NCBI RefSeq assembly: GCF_001522545.3
Contig: NC_031770.1
Coordinates: forward strand, 22,774,770 to 22,838,769
Direction: 5' to 3'
DNA from: Parus major
Taxonomy: Eukaryota > Chordata > Aves > Passeriformes > Paridae
Length of the DNA: 64,000 nucleotides
A program made the translations under genes and the position numbers. Below the pieces are notes generated by a model, which saw only the letters and a program-made list of their open reading frames with translations, made no database searches and had not been told where the DNA came from. This document shows positions 15,001-24,343 of this stretch, piece after piece. Positions within the stretch are counted from its first letter, which is position 1; each line of letters begins with the position of its first letter.

Positions 15001-18000
15001 GCTGATCACTGCTTGGGAATGGGGTGGGCATTGGTCAGAGGGTGCTGAGCAATTGTATCCCTTGTTTCTCCTTGGTTTAATTCCCCCTTTTTCTCTTTTT
15101 CATTACAACTTTATTATAGCCATCATTACTATATTATTTTATTTTGTTTTTTCTTTTGTTTTTTAAACTGTTCTTTTCAACCCACAAGGTTTACTTTTTT
15201 CCTAATTCTCCTCTCCGCTAGGGTGGGAGGAGGTAGTGAGCAAACAAGTAAGGAATAATTGTAGGTTTTTTGTAGATTACATGAACTCCATCAAACTTGT
15301 CAAATTCTACCTTGACATAATAAATGTTGATTATTTTGCAAATTGATACACTGAATTGATACACTGAATGCTGCTTTCAGATTCAGTTCAGGAAATGGAG
15401 CCTGACTGTACTGTTCCCTAAAGATAATTTTGTATGACACAGCAATTCTTCACTGAGTTGGCCTACTCATTATTTCTTACAAACTCAGCTGTTTTCTAGC
15501 TGATTGGGAGAGAATGGTTTGTGAGAAGTAGCAGGAAAGTTCTATCTGGTCTTTGTTTTATTCTTTACTTCAGTCTTCTTTTTTTTACCATCAAAAGTTC
15601 TCCCACATAACGCAAGTATATAGGAAAACACTGTCCAGGATGAGTTTTTCTGGAGAGGATCTGACTTCGAATTTTTGCTTGTAAATGTATTTGTGAATGC
15701 AGTAGGACAGGAATGTTTCCCATATCTTACTGATGTACAAGTAGAGCAGAAGGTACAGTAGTGCTGAGTTAGGAGGTCAGCCTGATTGTGTAATAGTTGG
15801 TCAGGTGTTCATTCTGCTTGGTGGTGACTGTATTTTATGTTCTGAAGTTGGAGGCTTTTTGAGGCAAATAGTATTCCAGTGTGCCTGCCATGAGTCTTTA
15901 CCCTCTCAGAGAGCCTCAGGTGTCAGGAGAGTGTTGCCAGGAAAAATCTTGATTTCATTAAATGTGAAAGCAGAGGAGAAAATAAGTTAGATCTCTACCT
16001 GAAATAGAATTCCTAGAATGACTTTTATCACCCCTCCCCAGCCACTGTGGCTTTTGAGAATTTAAGTGCACATTCTTAGCCTGATTTCTTCACAGATACT
16101 CTAATCCATCAATATCAGGCAAGATAACATCTTCTGAAAAATGCAGACAGTTTGTATGAGCAGATTTATTTGTAAAAGTTTTTAGCTGTACCTTTCCCTC
16201 TTTGCACCTGTTAAATTTGATCATCTCTTTCTTAGTGAAATGTATATAATGCGCAACAGTGGAGTTTGTCTATGAACAGTTTTTCAGAACTTTGGTTTAT
16301 GTCACTTCCCTATTTTGTGGATACAGTGTCCTGTGAAAATAGGAGATAGTTGAAAGTGTTGATACTTATGTGGTGGTTACAGTTAGTGATATATCTTACT
16401 GACAGAAACAAATCCTGAAACTTAGCCTTTGCAAATGAGGGGATATATTGTAATTTGTCATTTATTTTGAACTTAGGTTGATGGTCATTTAGTTGGACAA
16501 AAAAGGCCTGCTGCTAAACAGTTAACTAAAGGAGCTTTGTAAGTAATTTTTTCGTTGTAATTTTGTTGCAGAAACCTTAATTTATACTTTTTGTCAATGT
16601 AAGAACTCTGTACAGTATGTTAAATATGTATCATTAATTTTTTTTGTAGTATTCTGCAGCAGTTACAGAAGGATCAGGTACATGCTGTGACACCAGATAA
16701 AAGTCGGTTCAGATCATTAAATGATGCCGTTCAGAGACTCCTTTCATACCATGTGTGCCAGGGATCACTGCCAACAGAGGAAGATTTAAGGAAAGGTAAT
16801 TTTCTTTTTAAAATTTGGCAGTAAGTTTGTAATCAGTGTATTGAGAGAATTCTTAGTGTAAATTACAGCAATAAGAAAAGGAACATTTTAAAATTCGTGC
16901 AGGTTGTTGAAGAACAACATTTGAAAGTGTACTTTTTCTTTCTAGTGGACAGTGAATTTGAATCCGTAGCTACACAGCTTCTGAAGAGGACGCAGGCTAT
17001 GCTGAACAAATACAGATGTTTGCTTATAGAGGATGCAATGGTAAGGTGTAGAACCCAGGTACACTTTGTTTATGGGATGGGATTAAGTTTGCTAGAAACA
17101 TACTTACAGAACAGGCACATGAACTTCTGTTCTCAGTTTCTGCTTTGCTCTTACACTGAACAGGCTGTGATAGTCAGGAGGGTGATTTCTGTGTATTTCT
17201 GTGGTTGATGGAACCTGAAATAGTGCTGTCCATTCAGAGGCCCCCAGCCATATTATAATTATAATATAATTTATATTATTAGAAAACATAATAAAATCAT
17301 ATTGTGTTTTAGGAAATCATTGTCCTTAAAAGCTAGGTCGAACTTCATCAGAAATCTAAGTGCTTTCACAATCCCAAGTATGAGGTAAAATAAAACTGGC
17401 AAAGTAACTTTAAGAATGTATTTTAGAAGGATCAGGAAATGCCATTGTGACTTCAGACATGCTAGTTTTCAAGCCTGGAAAAGTTTTGAATTTGCATATA
17501 ATAGATATTTAGAGACAATAATATATATAAGTGTTAGAATTAATATAGTTTTAAAATTTGCAGTTGCATTGTAAAAAATCCTAGCCATGAAATATTTGCA
17601 AGTATTTGCAGTTGCAAAGAGAGGGTGGAGGTTGAGATTTGTTCTTTTAGCATCTGGCATGTTGTGTGGCAAATCCCATTTAGTAATTTTGAAAGGTTTA
17701 TTTCACAAAGCATTCAGGTTTGAAACTAGTTGCCTGTGTTGTGGCCTAGTGCAGTGAATGTTTCCTGTCATGAACAGATCCAGCTGGCTTGGAGGCATTG
17801 TCAGCAAAATGCAGCTCTGCACCAGCTAGTTACAAGGATAGGAGAGAAGTGCAGGGAAGATGATAGGGTAGTCCCAGGTCAAGATTTTCGCTGGTTGATT
17901 CCCTAAAAGAGAAGGATATTGTATGAAGTAAAAAAAAAAAAGCGGTATACAGTAATAAGCATACTCAGTCCTGAAAAAGTACAATTCATGCAACTGGAAT

Positions 18001-19944
18001 AGCAATTCCCTGTTTTAAAGCTTTTCCCAAATAAAATTTGAAGTACAATATGAGTAATATTTCATGATGGAGTTTCAGTAGTGGTTGGATCAGAGTAATG
18101 ACTGTTGAATTTTGAGTGTTCTTCACAAATTCATAATAAAACTCTTTTTCTCTGAAGATTAGCTAAGCTATCAATGTTTTGATTTGGTACCAACCTATGG
18201 GGTCACTAAAGAGATTGGTTATTTTTTTCCTTTTCCTCCAGCGGATAAATCCCTCTGCAGAAATGGTTATGATTGATAGGATGTTTAACCAGGAGGAAAG
18301 AGCATCTCTTACCCGGGATAAGCGTCTTGCACTTGTGGATCCTGGTAAGTAATGCTTAACTTTTAAATTAAGTGTGGAGTGTTTAAGAATAGTTGTGGCC
18401 ACAGTAAGGCACTGTTTGCTGTGGATTCTAGTTATTGAAATACTGAATAAGCATTTGCAAGATAACTTTTATAACTCCAGAATTCAACAGTCCAGAGACA
18501 CTGTAGGGTTGAAGCAGTTATTTGAGGGGAAAAAAAATGTTCTGCCTGTTTGGCAGGGAAATGTTTGAATTTCTTGTGACAGCAGTCATGACTCCTGCAG
18601 TGTCTCCATTCTAGCAGGGAAGAATCTATGAGTTTGCTTGCAGTCAGAAAGAGCCAGCACTATTTGAAGCATGAATACTCTTGTTCATCTTAATGAAGTG
18701 TTGCTCTTAGAGTATTGTGGCCATTTAAATGGCAGCATTTTTAACTGGGATGTTGTTAAACATAGCACCTGGAAACACATCATTTTTGTGTAAGATTTCA
18801 GCTATGATGTGTTTAAAGCTCCTGCATGATCTGCATATTTTAAAAGGTAGTCACAGGTTGTGTTGTAGAATGTATTAATCTTCAGAGACCATATTTACAT
18901 ATTTAGAATGCTGGGAAGTGCCCTTAATCTGGTTTTACAGTGCATATACGTGAGCAGTGTGCTGATTAATTTAGTGCTAATCTTCTGCACTGTACAAAAC
19001 AGAACACTTAAGCATAAGTTAAAGACCCAGATCTGTAAGCTGTGGATGTTATTTGAATTTCAGTACTGAGAAGCGCTGTTGGAGTGTCAGTTATTTGGAT
19101 GTGTGGCTAATTTTAGTAAAATGTTGCTACTTGATTTTCAGATGGTTATCAGGCCGATTTTTGTTGTTCTGCCAAACAATTTGAGAAAACAGCTGAAGAA
19201 GCACAGTCCAGCAAAAGTGACCATCAGTCTAGCAAAACATTACCTTCTCGAAGTCAGACTACCAAAACCCAAGCCAGAGACCGACCAAAATCCAGCTCAG
19301 CAGAGTCCACAAACCACAGTAAACTTCCTCTAGTGCCTAACAACATTCTGACACCACAAGAAGGAAAAGCTTCTACTAAAAAATCTGAGAGCCTCACTAA
19401 AGCTTTAAAGTTTGAAAAAGCTAATTGTTCTTCTGAGAGCCAATACATGGCCCTTTCTGAAGAAAGGATGAGTGGAAAAGATCTTGCCAAGTCCACTGAG
19501 AATTCTTCGAGTTCTGAAGACTTGTCAAAAATTGTGTCTAGAGGTAGTCATGGAACACACAATAAAATATCAAGGAACACAGTTCAACCTTTCTCAAAGG
19601 TAACGTGTAACAATTCACTTCAAGACAAAACTCTGAGGAGCTCTCCAAAGAATGAGGTTTTGCATCCTGATAACAGGAAAGGCTCTGGTGAACCCCAGCA
19701 AGACTTACTGCTCAGTAAGAGTTTAGAAACTACATTTAAAAACATCTTGGAACTTAAAAAAGCTGGGAGACAGCCACAGAATGAAGCGGCAAGTAGTGGC
19801 TCAGTTGAATTAGAGTTCCCTAATTTTTCACCTATCGCTTCACAAGAGAACTGCCTGGAAAAATTTATTCCAGACCACAGTGAAAGTGTTGTAGAAACTG
19901 ACTCTATTTTAGAAGCAGCTGTAAATAGTATCTTAGAGTGTTAA
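2967..19944 (+). CDS. BICRAL: BICRAL (GLTSCR1L), ncBAF chromatin-remodelling subunit; 11 coding exons, 1089 aa
   Basis: Coding exons: 2967-3010, 5393-5441, 5524-5592, 9755-11458, 13238-13337, 14602-14696, 16477-16538, 16650-16795, 16946-17040, 18242-18344 and 19142-19944. They sum to 3270 nt with every junction in phase and no internal stop. Family knowledge: BICRAL and its paralogue BICRA are alternative scaffold subunits of the nuclear ncBAF/GBAF SWI/SNF complex, with BRD9 and SMARCA4/2. Seen in the protein: the paralogue-shared N-terminal block CLLDLIGDPQALNYFLHG (residues 9-26); an acidic conserved block FLEDEL...AEEAYLDA (about 85-129); a Gln/Ser/Asn-rich low-complexity middle (about 130-680); a basic NLS-like KRPAAK (696-701); the GLTSCR1 homology region (about 725-823); and a conserved C-terminal tail. 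Identity comes from recalled vertebrate BICRAL sequence, to which nearly every block aligns. The length is close to human (about 1079 aa). The first ATG has G at -3 and +4. Confidence 0.97.
3011..5392 (+). other. BICRAL: BICRAL intron (2382 bp)
   Basis: Intron between coding exons 1 and 2. It holds a 25-T run at 3633-3657 followed by GCA and a C run, possibly the tail of an old retroposed element on the opposite strand. Nothing else is recognised. Confidence 0.85.
3633..3669. repeat. poly(T)25 followed by a C run
   Basis: 25 consecutive T at 3633-3657, then GCA and a run of C, read directly from the sequence. Such tracts are unstable and prone to sequencing error. Confidence 0.9.
5393..5441 (+). 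CDS. BICRAL: BICRAL coding exon 2
   Basis: A 49-nt exon between a good acceptor (pyrimidine tract then CAG at 5390-5392) and a GTAAGT donor at 5442. It completes the split Gly and encodes DPQALNYFLHGPSSKS, the core of the N-terminal block shared with BICRA. It ends in phase 0. The intron that follows is only 82 bp. Confidence 0.95.
5524..5592 (+). CDS. BICRAL: BICRAL coding exon 3
   Basis: A 69-nt phase-0 exon with CAG acceptor (5521-5523) and GTAAGT donor at 5593. It encodes 23 residues, SNEDLTNAEYSVANSNSIF and on to FANSN, matching the Ser/Asn-rich segment of vertebrate BICRAL. Because it is symmetric, skipping it would keep the frame. Confidence 0.95.
5593..9754 (+). other. BICRAL: BICRAL intron (4162 bp), the longest in the coding part
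   Basis: Intron between coding exons 3 and 4. It contains a degraded CR1 3' end (6185-6362) and a perfect 20-bp palindrome (6882-6901). A 109-codon - strand frame at 7705-8034 has no recognisable family or splice logic. Confidence 0.85.
6185..6362 (+). mobile_element. degraded CR1 LINE 3' end
   Basis: The stretch with CTGATCTGCTCTAGTG and ...ATTGGACTGGATGGCTTAAG...CCCTTCGGACCCACG follows the order of the CR1 3' end (dispersed in bird genomes as a GGACTAGATGACCT...TCCCTTCCAACCC block). It is in sense orientation and heavily diverged. The 5' limit is approximate. Confidence 0.55.
9755..11458 (+). CDS. BICRAL: BICRAL coding exon 4 (large Q/S/N-rich exon)
   Basis: This 1704-nt phase-0 exon gives residues 55-622, more than half the protein. 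The acceptor is CAG at 9752-9754 and the donor GTATGA at 11459. It begins NTDPKSSVKGVSGQLGEG, then the conserved acidic stretch FLEDEL / PLPDLTEDQPFDILQKSLQE / AEEAYLDA (about 85-129). After that it is Gln-, Ser- and Asn-rich with recurring hydrophobic islands such as PVHNIIIQRGLAPNSNKVPI and GGSIVIHSPMGQPHAPQ. No catalytic domain is visible, which fits an intrinsically disordered scaffold. Compared with the human protein as I recall it, there are small in-frame Gln-containing insertions (for example near TQVVQQPVG). Confidence 0.97.
11459..13237 (+). other. BICRAL: BICRAL intron (1779 bp)
   Basis: AT-rich intron between coding exons 4 and 5. I see only short A/T runs and no mobile element or exon. 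Confidence 0.85.
13238..13337 (+). CDS. BICRAL: BICRAL coding exon 5
   Basis: A 100-nt exon with acceptor CAG at 13235-13237. It encodes KKAVNQTSPVSASKTQDNLR and on to LLSNTLS, and ends one base into the Gly codon. The donor GTCAAC at 13338 is weak for positions +3 to +6, but it is the only choice that keeps the frame with the next exon and the conserved reading ...TLSGQDSG. Confidence 0.9.
13338..14601 (+). other. BICRAL: BICRAL intron (1264 bp)
   Basis: Intron with a weak donor (GTCAAC) and a TATAG acceptor. An 80-codon frame at 13849-14091 looks random. I see no element in it. Confidence 0.85.
14602..14696 (+). CDS. BICRAL: BICRAL coding exon 6
   Basis: A 95-nt exon (acceptor ATAG at 14598-14601, donor GTAGAG at 14697) that completes Gly and encodes QDSGGKIVQQSLATAQPQEK and on to IQ, in phase with both neighbours. 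An ERV LTR begins only 32 bp after its donor. Confidence 0.93.
14697..16476 (+). other. BICRAL: BICRAL intron (1780 bp) with LTR insertion
   Basis: Intron between coding exons 6 and 7. Its first third is an ERV LTR (14729 to about 15255). The remainder shows no recognisable element. Confidence 0.85.
14729..15255 (+). mobile_element. ERV solo LTR, second copy
   Basis: It begins TGTCCTGGTTTTGGCTGGGA and shares ordered blocks with the copy at 91-350 (GAGTTAATTTTC, GCTGTGTTTTGGATTTGG, GAATAATATTGATAA, GAGCAGTGCTTG, GGAATATCCCATACTATGGA). It continues through the part missing from the first copy: TTTATATAAAT resembling a promoter box, a T-rich tract and TTAAACTGTTCTTTTCAACC. The 3' end appears truncated near 15255. 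No internal viral sequence adjoins it, so it looks like a solo LTR in the gene's sense orientation. Confidence 0.85.
16477..16538 (+). CDS. BICRAL: BICRAL coding exon 7 (NLS-like)
   Basis: A 62-nt exon, acceptor TTAG at 16473-16476 and donor GTAAGT at 16539. It encodes VDGHLVGQKRPAAKQLTKGA plus two bases of Phe. The KRPAAK run resembles a nuclear localisation signal and is conserved with human. The following intron is only 111 bp. Confidence 0.93.
16650..16795 (+). CDS. BICRAL: BICRAL coding exon 8 (start of GLTSCR1 domain)
   Basis: A 146-nt exon after a T-rich tract and GTAG acceptor (16646-16649); donor GTAATT at 16796. It encodes FILQQLQKDQVHAVTPDKSR and on to EEDLRK (residues 708-756, plus one base of the next codon). 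From DKSRFRSLNDAVQRLLSYHV it enters the GLTSCR1 homology region. The next intron is 150 bp. Confidence 0.95.
16946..17040 (+). CDS. BICRAL: BICRAL coding exon 9 (GLTSCR1 domain)
   Basis: A 95-nt exon (acceptor CTAG at 16942-16945, donor GTAAGG at 17041) encoding VDSEFESVATQLLKRTQAML and NKYRCLLIEDAM. This helical part of the GLTSCR1 homology region is nearly unchanged from human in my recollection. It ends in phase 0. Confidence 0.96.
17041..18241 (+). other. BICRAL: BICRAL intron (1201 bp)
   Basis: AT-rich intron between coding exons 9 and 10, with an AT-only imperfect repeat at about 17254-17281. I do not recognise any element. Confidence 0.85.
18242..18344 (+). CDS. BICRAL: BICRAL coding exon 10 (GLTSCR1 domain end)
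   Basis: A 103-nt exon (acceptor CCAG ending 18241, donor GTAAGT at 18345) encoding RINPSAEMVMIDRMFNQEER and ASLTRDKRLALVDP. It is the most conserved part of the family and completes the GLTSCR1 homology region. The last base starts the next Asp codon. Confidence 0.97.
18345..19141 (+). other. BICRAL: BICRAL intron (797 bp)
   Basis: Intron between coding exons 10 and 11, with consensus GTAAGT donor and TTTTCAG acceptor. I see nothing else in it. Confidence 0.85.
19142..19944 (+). CDS. BICRAL: BICRAL coding exon 11 (C-terminus and stop)
   Basis: 803 coding nt after a TTTTCAG acceptor ending at 19141. It starts DGYQADFCCSAKQFEKTAEE and ends AAVNSILEC with TAA at 19942-19944. The middle is Ser/Lys-rich, divergent and probably disordered. 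The last 100 or so residues are conserved, including SLETTFKNILELKKAGRQPQ, VELEFPNFSPIASQENCLEK and the hydrophobic tail ETDSILEAAVNSILEC, which suggests a C-terminal interaction motif (inference). Confidence 0.97.
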
Positions 19945-20625
19945 TAGTTACAGTACCATGGACAAGTTATGTTTCTCTTAGCAGAAGCAAATGTGAATGA
20001 CACCACAAGTACAGCCTGACATGCATTTAAGGTTAACCTTTCTAAACTAGATTCTGTTCTGTGTTTGAGAGCAATACTCATTGTGGTTACAGTGAGATAT
20101 CCAAGTAAAGTTAATCCTTGTTAGAATGCAGTCTGTTAGGGCCTTACTGTTTCAAGTATTATTATGATAGTGCTTTTGATAATTGCGCAGTACTGCAACA
20201 TAACAGGGTTGCAGGTTGTTTAGGCCCTATATAATATGGTAATATACTGACAATCACAGTCATTTGAAAGGATATATTTATTAAGAAAGTGTTTTTAAAG
20301 AGTGATGGAAGCAACAATTCTCCCCTACCCTTTTCTTCCACAAATCATCAAATTTTTAGTTTTTCTGGAAAACCCACTGTACCTCTATTCAGAAATGATT
20401 ATTTGCTTTGTTAATGACTCTGTATTCTAGGATTCTTAAGTTGGAAGGAAATCATCAGTGTGTTTACAAGGCTTCATAATTTAAGTGCTTTTCTATTGCT
20501 TTCTGAGCAGAAGCTAGTACTTGATATATTTGTAGTGGGTAACTTTAGTCTGTGGGATGATATTATATGATCTTAGTCACAGTGGCATGATATGAAGTAA
20601 TAAATGCTTGACTAAGGAAGGTAGA
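19945..20625 (+). other. BICRAL: BICRAL 3' UTR (minimum extent)
   Basis: AT-rich untranslated sequence after the TAA. The first consensus AATAAA is at 20599-20604, giving a possible end near 20625. Further signals (ATTAAA at 20891 and 22527, AATAAA at 23667 and 23719) mean the real 3' UTR may be up to about 3.7 kb. RNA evidence would be needed to choose. Confidence 0.6.
20599..20604 (+). promoter_or_regulatory. BICRAL: candidate proximal poly(A) signal AATAAA
   Basis: First consensus hexamer downstream of the BICRAL stop, 655 bp after it. No clear GU-rich element follows, so use is uncertain. Confidence 0.4.
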
Positions 20626-23445
20626 ATGGAAGCCAGTAAATAGCAAAGTGTACAGGATGAGGCCATGATAGAGCCATTAATTTATATATATAATACATAT
20701 ATATGTTATCTCTTGAGGAAAAGATTTTGCATTTTATAATTGGATGTAGTCAGCCTTGAGTCTTTCTGAAGTGGTATAAATGTTTTTTTATTTGTTGTTT
20801 GTTTTTTTTTTTAGACCAAGTGTCAAAAGCACTTTTATTTGAAAACTGTATTTGTAGCTTATATTTTAAGAGGATGTTAGCCTTACTCTGATTAAATTTA
20901 AAGGCCAGTGTTTATTTTTGATTTTTTTTTTTTTGCTTTTTGCTGTCAGAGAATGTTAAATCATCCACCATAGCAGTCATAGTTAGCGAGATATGTACAG
21001 ACCAAAGTTGATCAGCAATCCCATTGTTTAAACATATCAAAAAATGTGTAATTATTAATTCATATTGTAAAGCCAAGTGAAACCATTGCATGGTTTGTCT
21101 TTGGCTTGCTGTCATGTTGTTAAGATAGAATCTTATTATTTTATTTATTTATTTTAATCTATGACTTTTTTTTTTTTTTGCTGCCCATGCTGCTTTGTTC
21201 TAGTTTACTTTGGTCATGAGTGCTTTTGTGCACATAAGCACGCTGACATTCGTCACGTGTGTGTAGTACATATGTCTGCTCAGGAGGATACAGCTTTTGT
21301 GGTTTCTAAGGTATGCTCATGTTCTCCCCCAGAACTTCTCCACCATTTCTCAGAAACATTACCAGCCATTTTCCAGACTTTCTGATTATGATTTTCATGA
21401 TATAAGAGGCTCATTGTGACAAGCTGTGGTTGTCAGTCAGATTGCCAGGAGAGAAACCAAAAGGTTTTGCTGGTGTGTAGTTCAGTCCATCTGAACAGCA
21501 CAGACAGAAGCAGAATTAGATCCTTGAGATAGTAGAACATTACAGCGCAACTCAGTATTGAGCTACAGTTCACTGTCTGACCACTAAAGGAAACCAGATC
21601 TAGAAAGCAATGAGAGAATGATGAACTTCCTTAAAATTCATTTCCCCTTCAACGTGAATGGAAGTACTGGTTTTGTATGTTACTAATTGCCATTTAAAAA
21701 AAAATGTGCCAATTTTAAAGTATATGTTTGTAAAAACCCAACATTCCCAAGTGTTGTAAGAAATATTAATAAGTATTGCCAGTTTTAAATTTTTAGTTGG
21801 GTGTCCACAGAATAGGCTCTCAGGCAGTTAGTTGTTTTCTTATTGGCAAAACTGACAAGATAGTCTTCACCTATTGCCTTTTTAGATTTAATAATATTCT
21901 TATGGCTGTGTATGCTGATGCATATTTTATTTTATCATTTTGGAAATTTAGCCATTCTGAACTATTTAGGAAGGAGAACATATGTTACACAGCTGTATGT
22001 TAACTCGTTAAATTTTATTTCATTGAGGAAAAAAAAAAAGTGAAGTTGCACATTTATCAGTCCCCTTGCTTATTTTACCATCTCTAAATGGGTGTGGGCT
22101 TTCCAGCCTCTCTACAGCAAATACATAACTGAAGTATCAGGTTATGTGTCTTCTATTGGGTCTCATTGGGAAGGGGGGACAATGGCATGTAAAAATGACA
22201 AATTACAAAAAGTAATCGTGGTTGATTTGGTCAGACACATTTCTCTGAACTGCTGATGGGAGGAAGCCCTTGAACAATCCTAATAAGACTGATCTTAGAT
22301 TGTTAATGTTCTGTTGTTCACTCCTTTGAATTCAGTTCTAAAGGAATTCTGGTACGTGGTGAAGCAGTAAAGGAAAGAATTGTATTTTTGTGGTGCTTAA
22401 AAAAAGTTTATTAATCATATGGGCTCAAGTCCAGCAAAGTATTGTGAATGTGCATGACTTTAAACATGTTTTCATTATTTTGCTGGATCAGCATTGTGAT
22501 TTCAATGTTATTTAATACTGCCTAATATTAAAAGAAATTTTAAACTGGCAATTAAGAAAACTATGTTCATTTTTAAGATTTTGGTATAATTTATCTGTTA
22601 GAGTAGGGAGGCCTTACAGACTGACTTCACTTAAAGAGGATGTGTCACTTATTGTCAGCGTGGTATGGACTTTATTTGCTTAAATACCTTCATTTGTAAA
22701 GTATGTCTCACTTGAAATTGCTTTGTATACATTTTGTAAAAATATTTATAAAATGTTTTGTAAAAAAAAAAGTATAACAAATTGCAGTTTATTTTGTTAT
22801 GTTGGATAAATACTGTTAAAAGACACAAGTCAGTAAATATATTGTTAATCCATGGATAGGAAATGTTTAGTTGGAGATTACAAATTGAAACAACCATTGC
22901 AATACAGCCAAAGATTTGGGAAAAAATGTCTATCTGTGATTGTCTTGATTTAACCAAGTTGAATATTTACATTTCCAAAAGATGATTGGTATCAGTTTTA
23001 AGTAATATGACTACAAAATATTCTTACTCCTCTCATCATGCAGGTCTGTTGTAATATATTTAGTAGGCCAATTTTCCGTATTCCTTATGCATCTTTCTGA
23101 GCATGCACTATTAGGCTTTGGTTCGTGTGGCATTATGACTGCATTCACTAACGTTAATATCCAAATTATGAGAGAGACAATGGTATAGTTGGTATTAGGA
23201 GTCTTGCCACAGCGAGGTTCTTGAGACATGCTCTCCTTCTCTGGTGTATTTTTACAAGGTAAAGGAGTCATCTTCCTGGTGCCGCATGGAGATGGAAGAT
23301 GAGAGGTCAATCAAGTTGCCACTGCATCCACTCTGCAGGTTTGACTCATGTCAGCTGCATTTGGTTATAGATACCTGTGTTTGGGTGTTTTGTGTGAAGA
23401 TGCTGCAATTGCAGGTGGTGCAGTGAATTTTCCTACTTTTATTAG
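20626..23445. other. BICRAL distal 3' UTR or downstream intergenic
   Basis: AT-rich with runs of T and A, a TATATATA tract at about 20681-20704, the ARE at 21141 and ATTAAA hexamers. I see no exon or recognised repeat. It is plausibly the extended 3' UTR, since no other gene start is visible. Confidence 0.5.
21141..21156 (+). promoter_or_regulatory. BICRAL: AU-rich element in the presumed long 3' UTR
   Basis: TTATTTATTTATTTTA contains overlapping ATTTA pentamers and a UUAUUUAUU nonamer, the classic mRNA-destabilising ARE. It matters only if the transcript runs past the proximal poly(A) signal. Confidence 0.35.
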
Positions 23446-23874
23446 AGGGGTGATGAGCCTTTTCTTACTGTGATTGAATTTTTCGGAGAGTATGCTGAGA
23501 CTGATCTAGTAAAGCTCTTATACCTGGAACTTCCTTACTTTATTTTTGGAGGCTGTGGAAGTGGAGCATTGGTGAAGGGAACTGCCTCTCATCTTGGAGT
23601 AGGGCCTGCACTGTTGAAAGGTAGAAATCTTCATGGTTAGTATTTGTTATTTTGTCAATGAGACAAAATAAACATGTCTTTGGATGCTTCCCACATGGAT
23701 TCAGACAGTAACAAAATGAATAAAATTAGTTATGTATTATTTTAATCTCTTTCTGGGTTAGGATGGCTAAGCATCTTGGGGTTAATTTTTTTTTTTCTTT
23801 TTGCCATATCCCTGTAGAAGCACCAGGCAAACTTTTTGCAATGCTAAACAGTTTATGTGAAGTCTACTGTGCAG
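23446..23874 (+). other. exon-like pair of unknown identity (23446-23620 and 23818-23874)
   Basis: After an ATTAG acceptor, one frame is open for 64 codons (contains PFLTVIEFFGEYAETDLVKL, then LELPYFIFGGCGSG). An AAAG|GTAGAA donor at 23621 would join in phase to 23818-23874 (after GTAG; EAPGKLFAMLNSLCEVYCA; donor GTATCT). I do not recognise the sequence, and the next candidate exon does not join in phase. It may be chance, a decayed gene or part of the BICRAL 3' UTR. Confidence 0.2.
23667..23724 (+). promoter_or_regulatory. BICRAL: candidate distal poly(A) signals (two AATAAA)
   Basis: AATAAA at 23667-23672 and 23719-23724. An end here would give a 3' UTR of about 3.7 kb. I see no decisive cleavage context. 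Confidence 0.35.
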
Positions 23875-24031
23875 GTATCTTCACCTGAGAATATCTTTAT
23901 GTTCTAGGAATATGGCATATTTTTTTTATTGCTTTTCAATAACATTTTTATACTGAGGCTTGTTTTTTCAACTTATGGGGCAGAATTTATGAAGATTTGG
24001 GCATATGTGTTAATGCATTGCTGATTTAAGA

Positions 24032-24343
24032 AATTCAATACACCATGATTTTGAGGATCTGAACGAAGGAAAAAAAAAGCCAGAATCAGATTGGCACAAG
24101 GAAAGGTAAGTAAACAATTTTTAAAACCTAGAGGAACTTTTCTTCAGTAAGCTTTTTTTTATAAGCCTTTGAATTTTTCCTTTCAAATCATAGACACTTT
24201 TCCTTGGAGTTTTCACAAAAATTTTTTTCAGACAGCTTCCAGAAATGGGAGAAATTGTCTTTGTGACTGGCGGTCAGCTCTCACTTCGGTTAAAGAAAGT
24301 CACTGCAGAAAAGAAGCAAGGTCTGGTGAAGATCTGCTCATAG
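24032..24343 (+). other. two exon-like segments joining in phase, unknown identity
   Basis: 24032-24105 reads NSIHHDFEDLNEGKKKPESD and WHKE, with consensus donor GTAAGT at 24106. A TTTTTTTCAG acceptor ends at 24231, and 24232 onward continues in phase as RQLPEMGEIVFVTGGQLSLR and LKKVTAEKKQGLVKICS with TAG at 24341-24343. The splice signals are good and the joined frame is open for about 61 codons. I cannot name a family. A terminal exon pair of an unannotated transcript, a pseudogene remnant or chance all remain possible. Confidence 0.22.
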
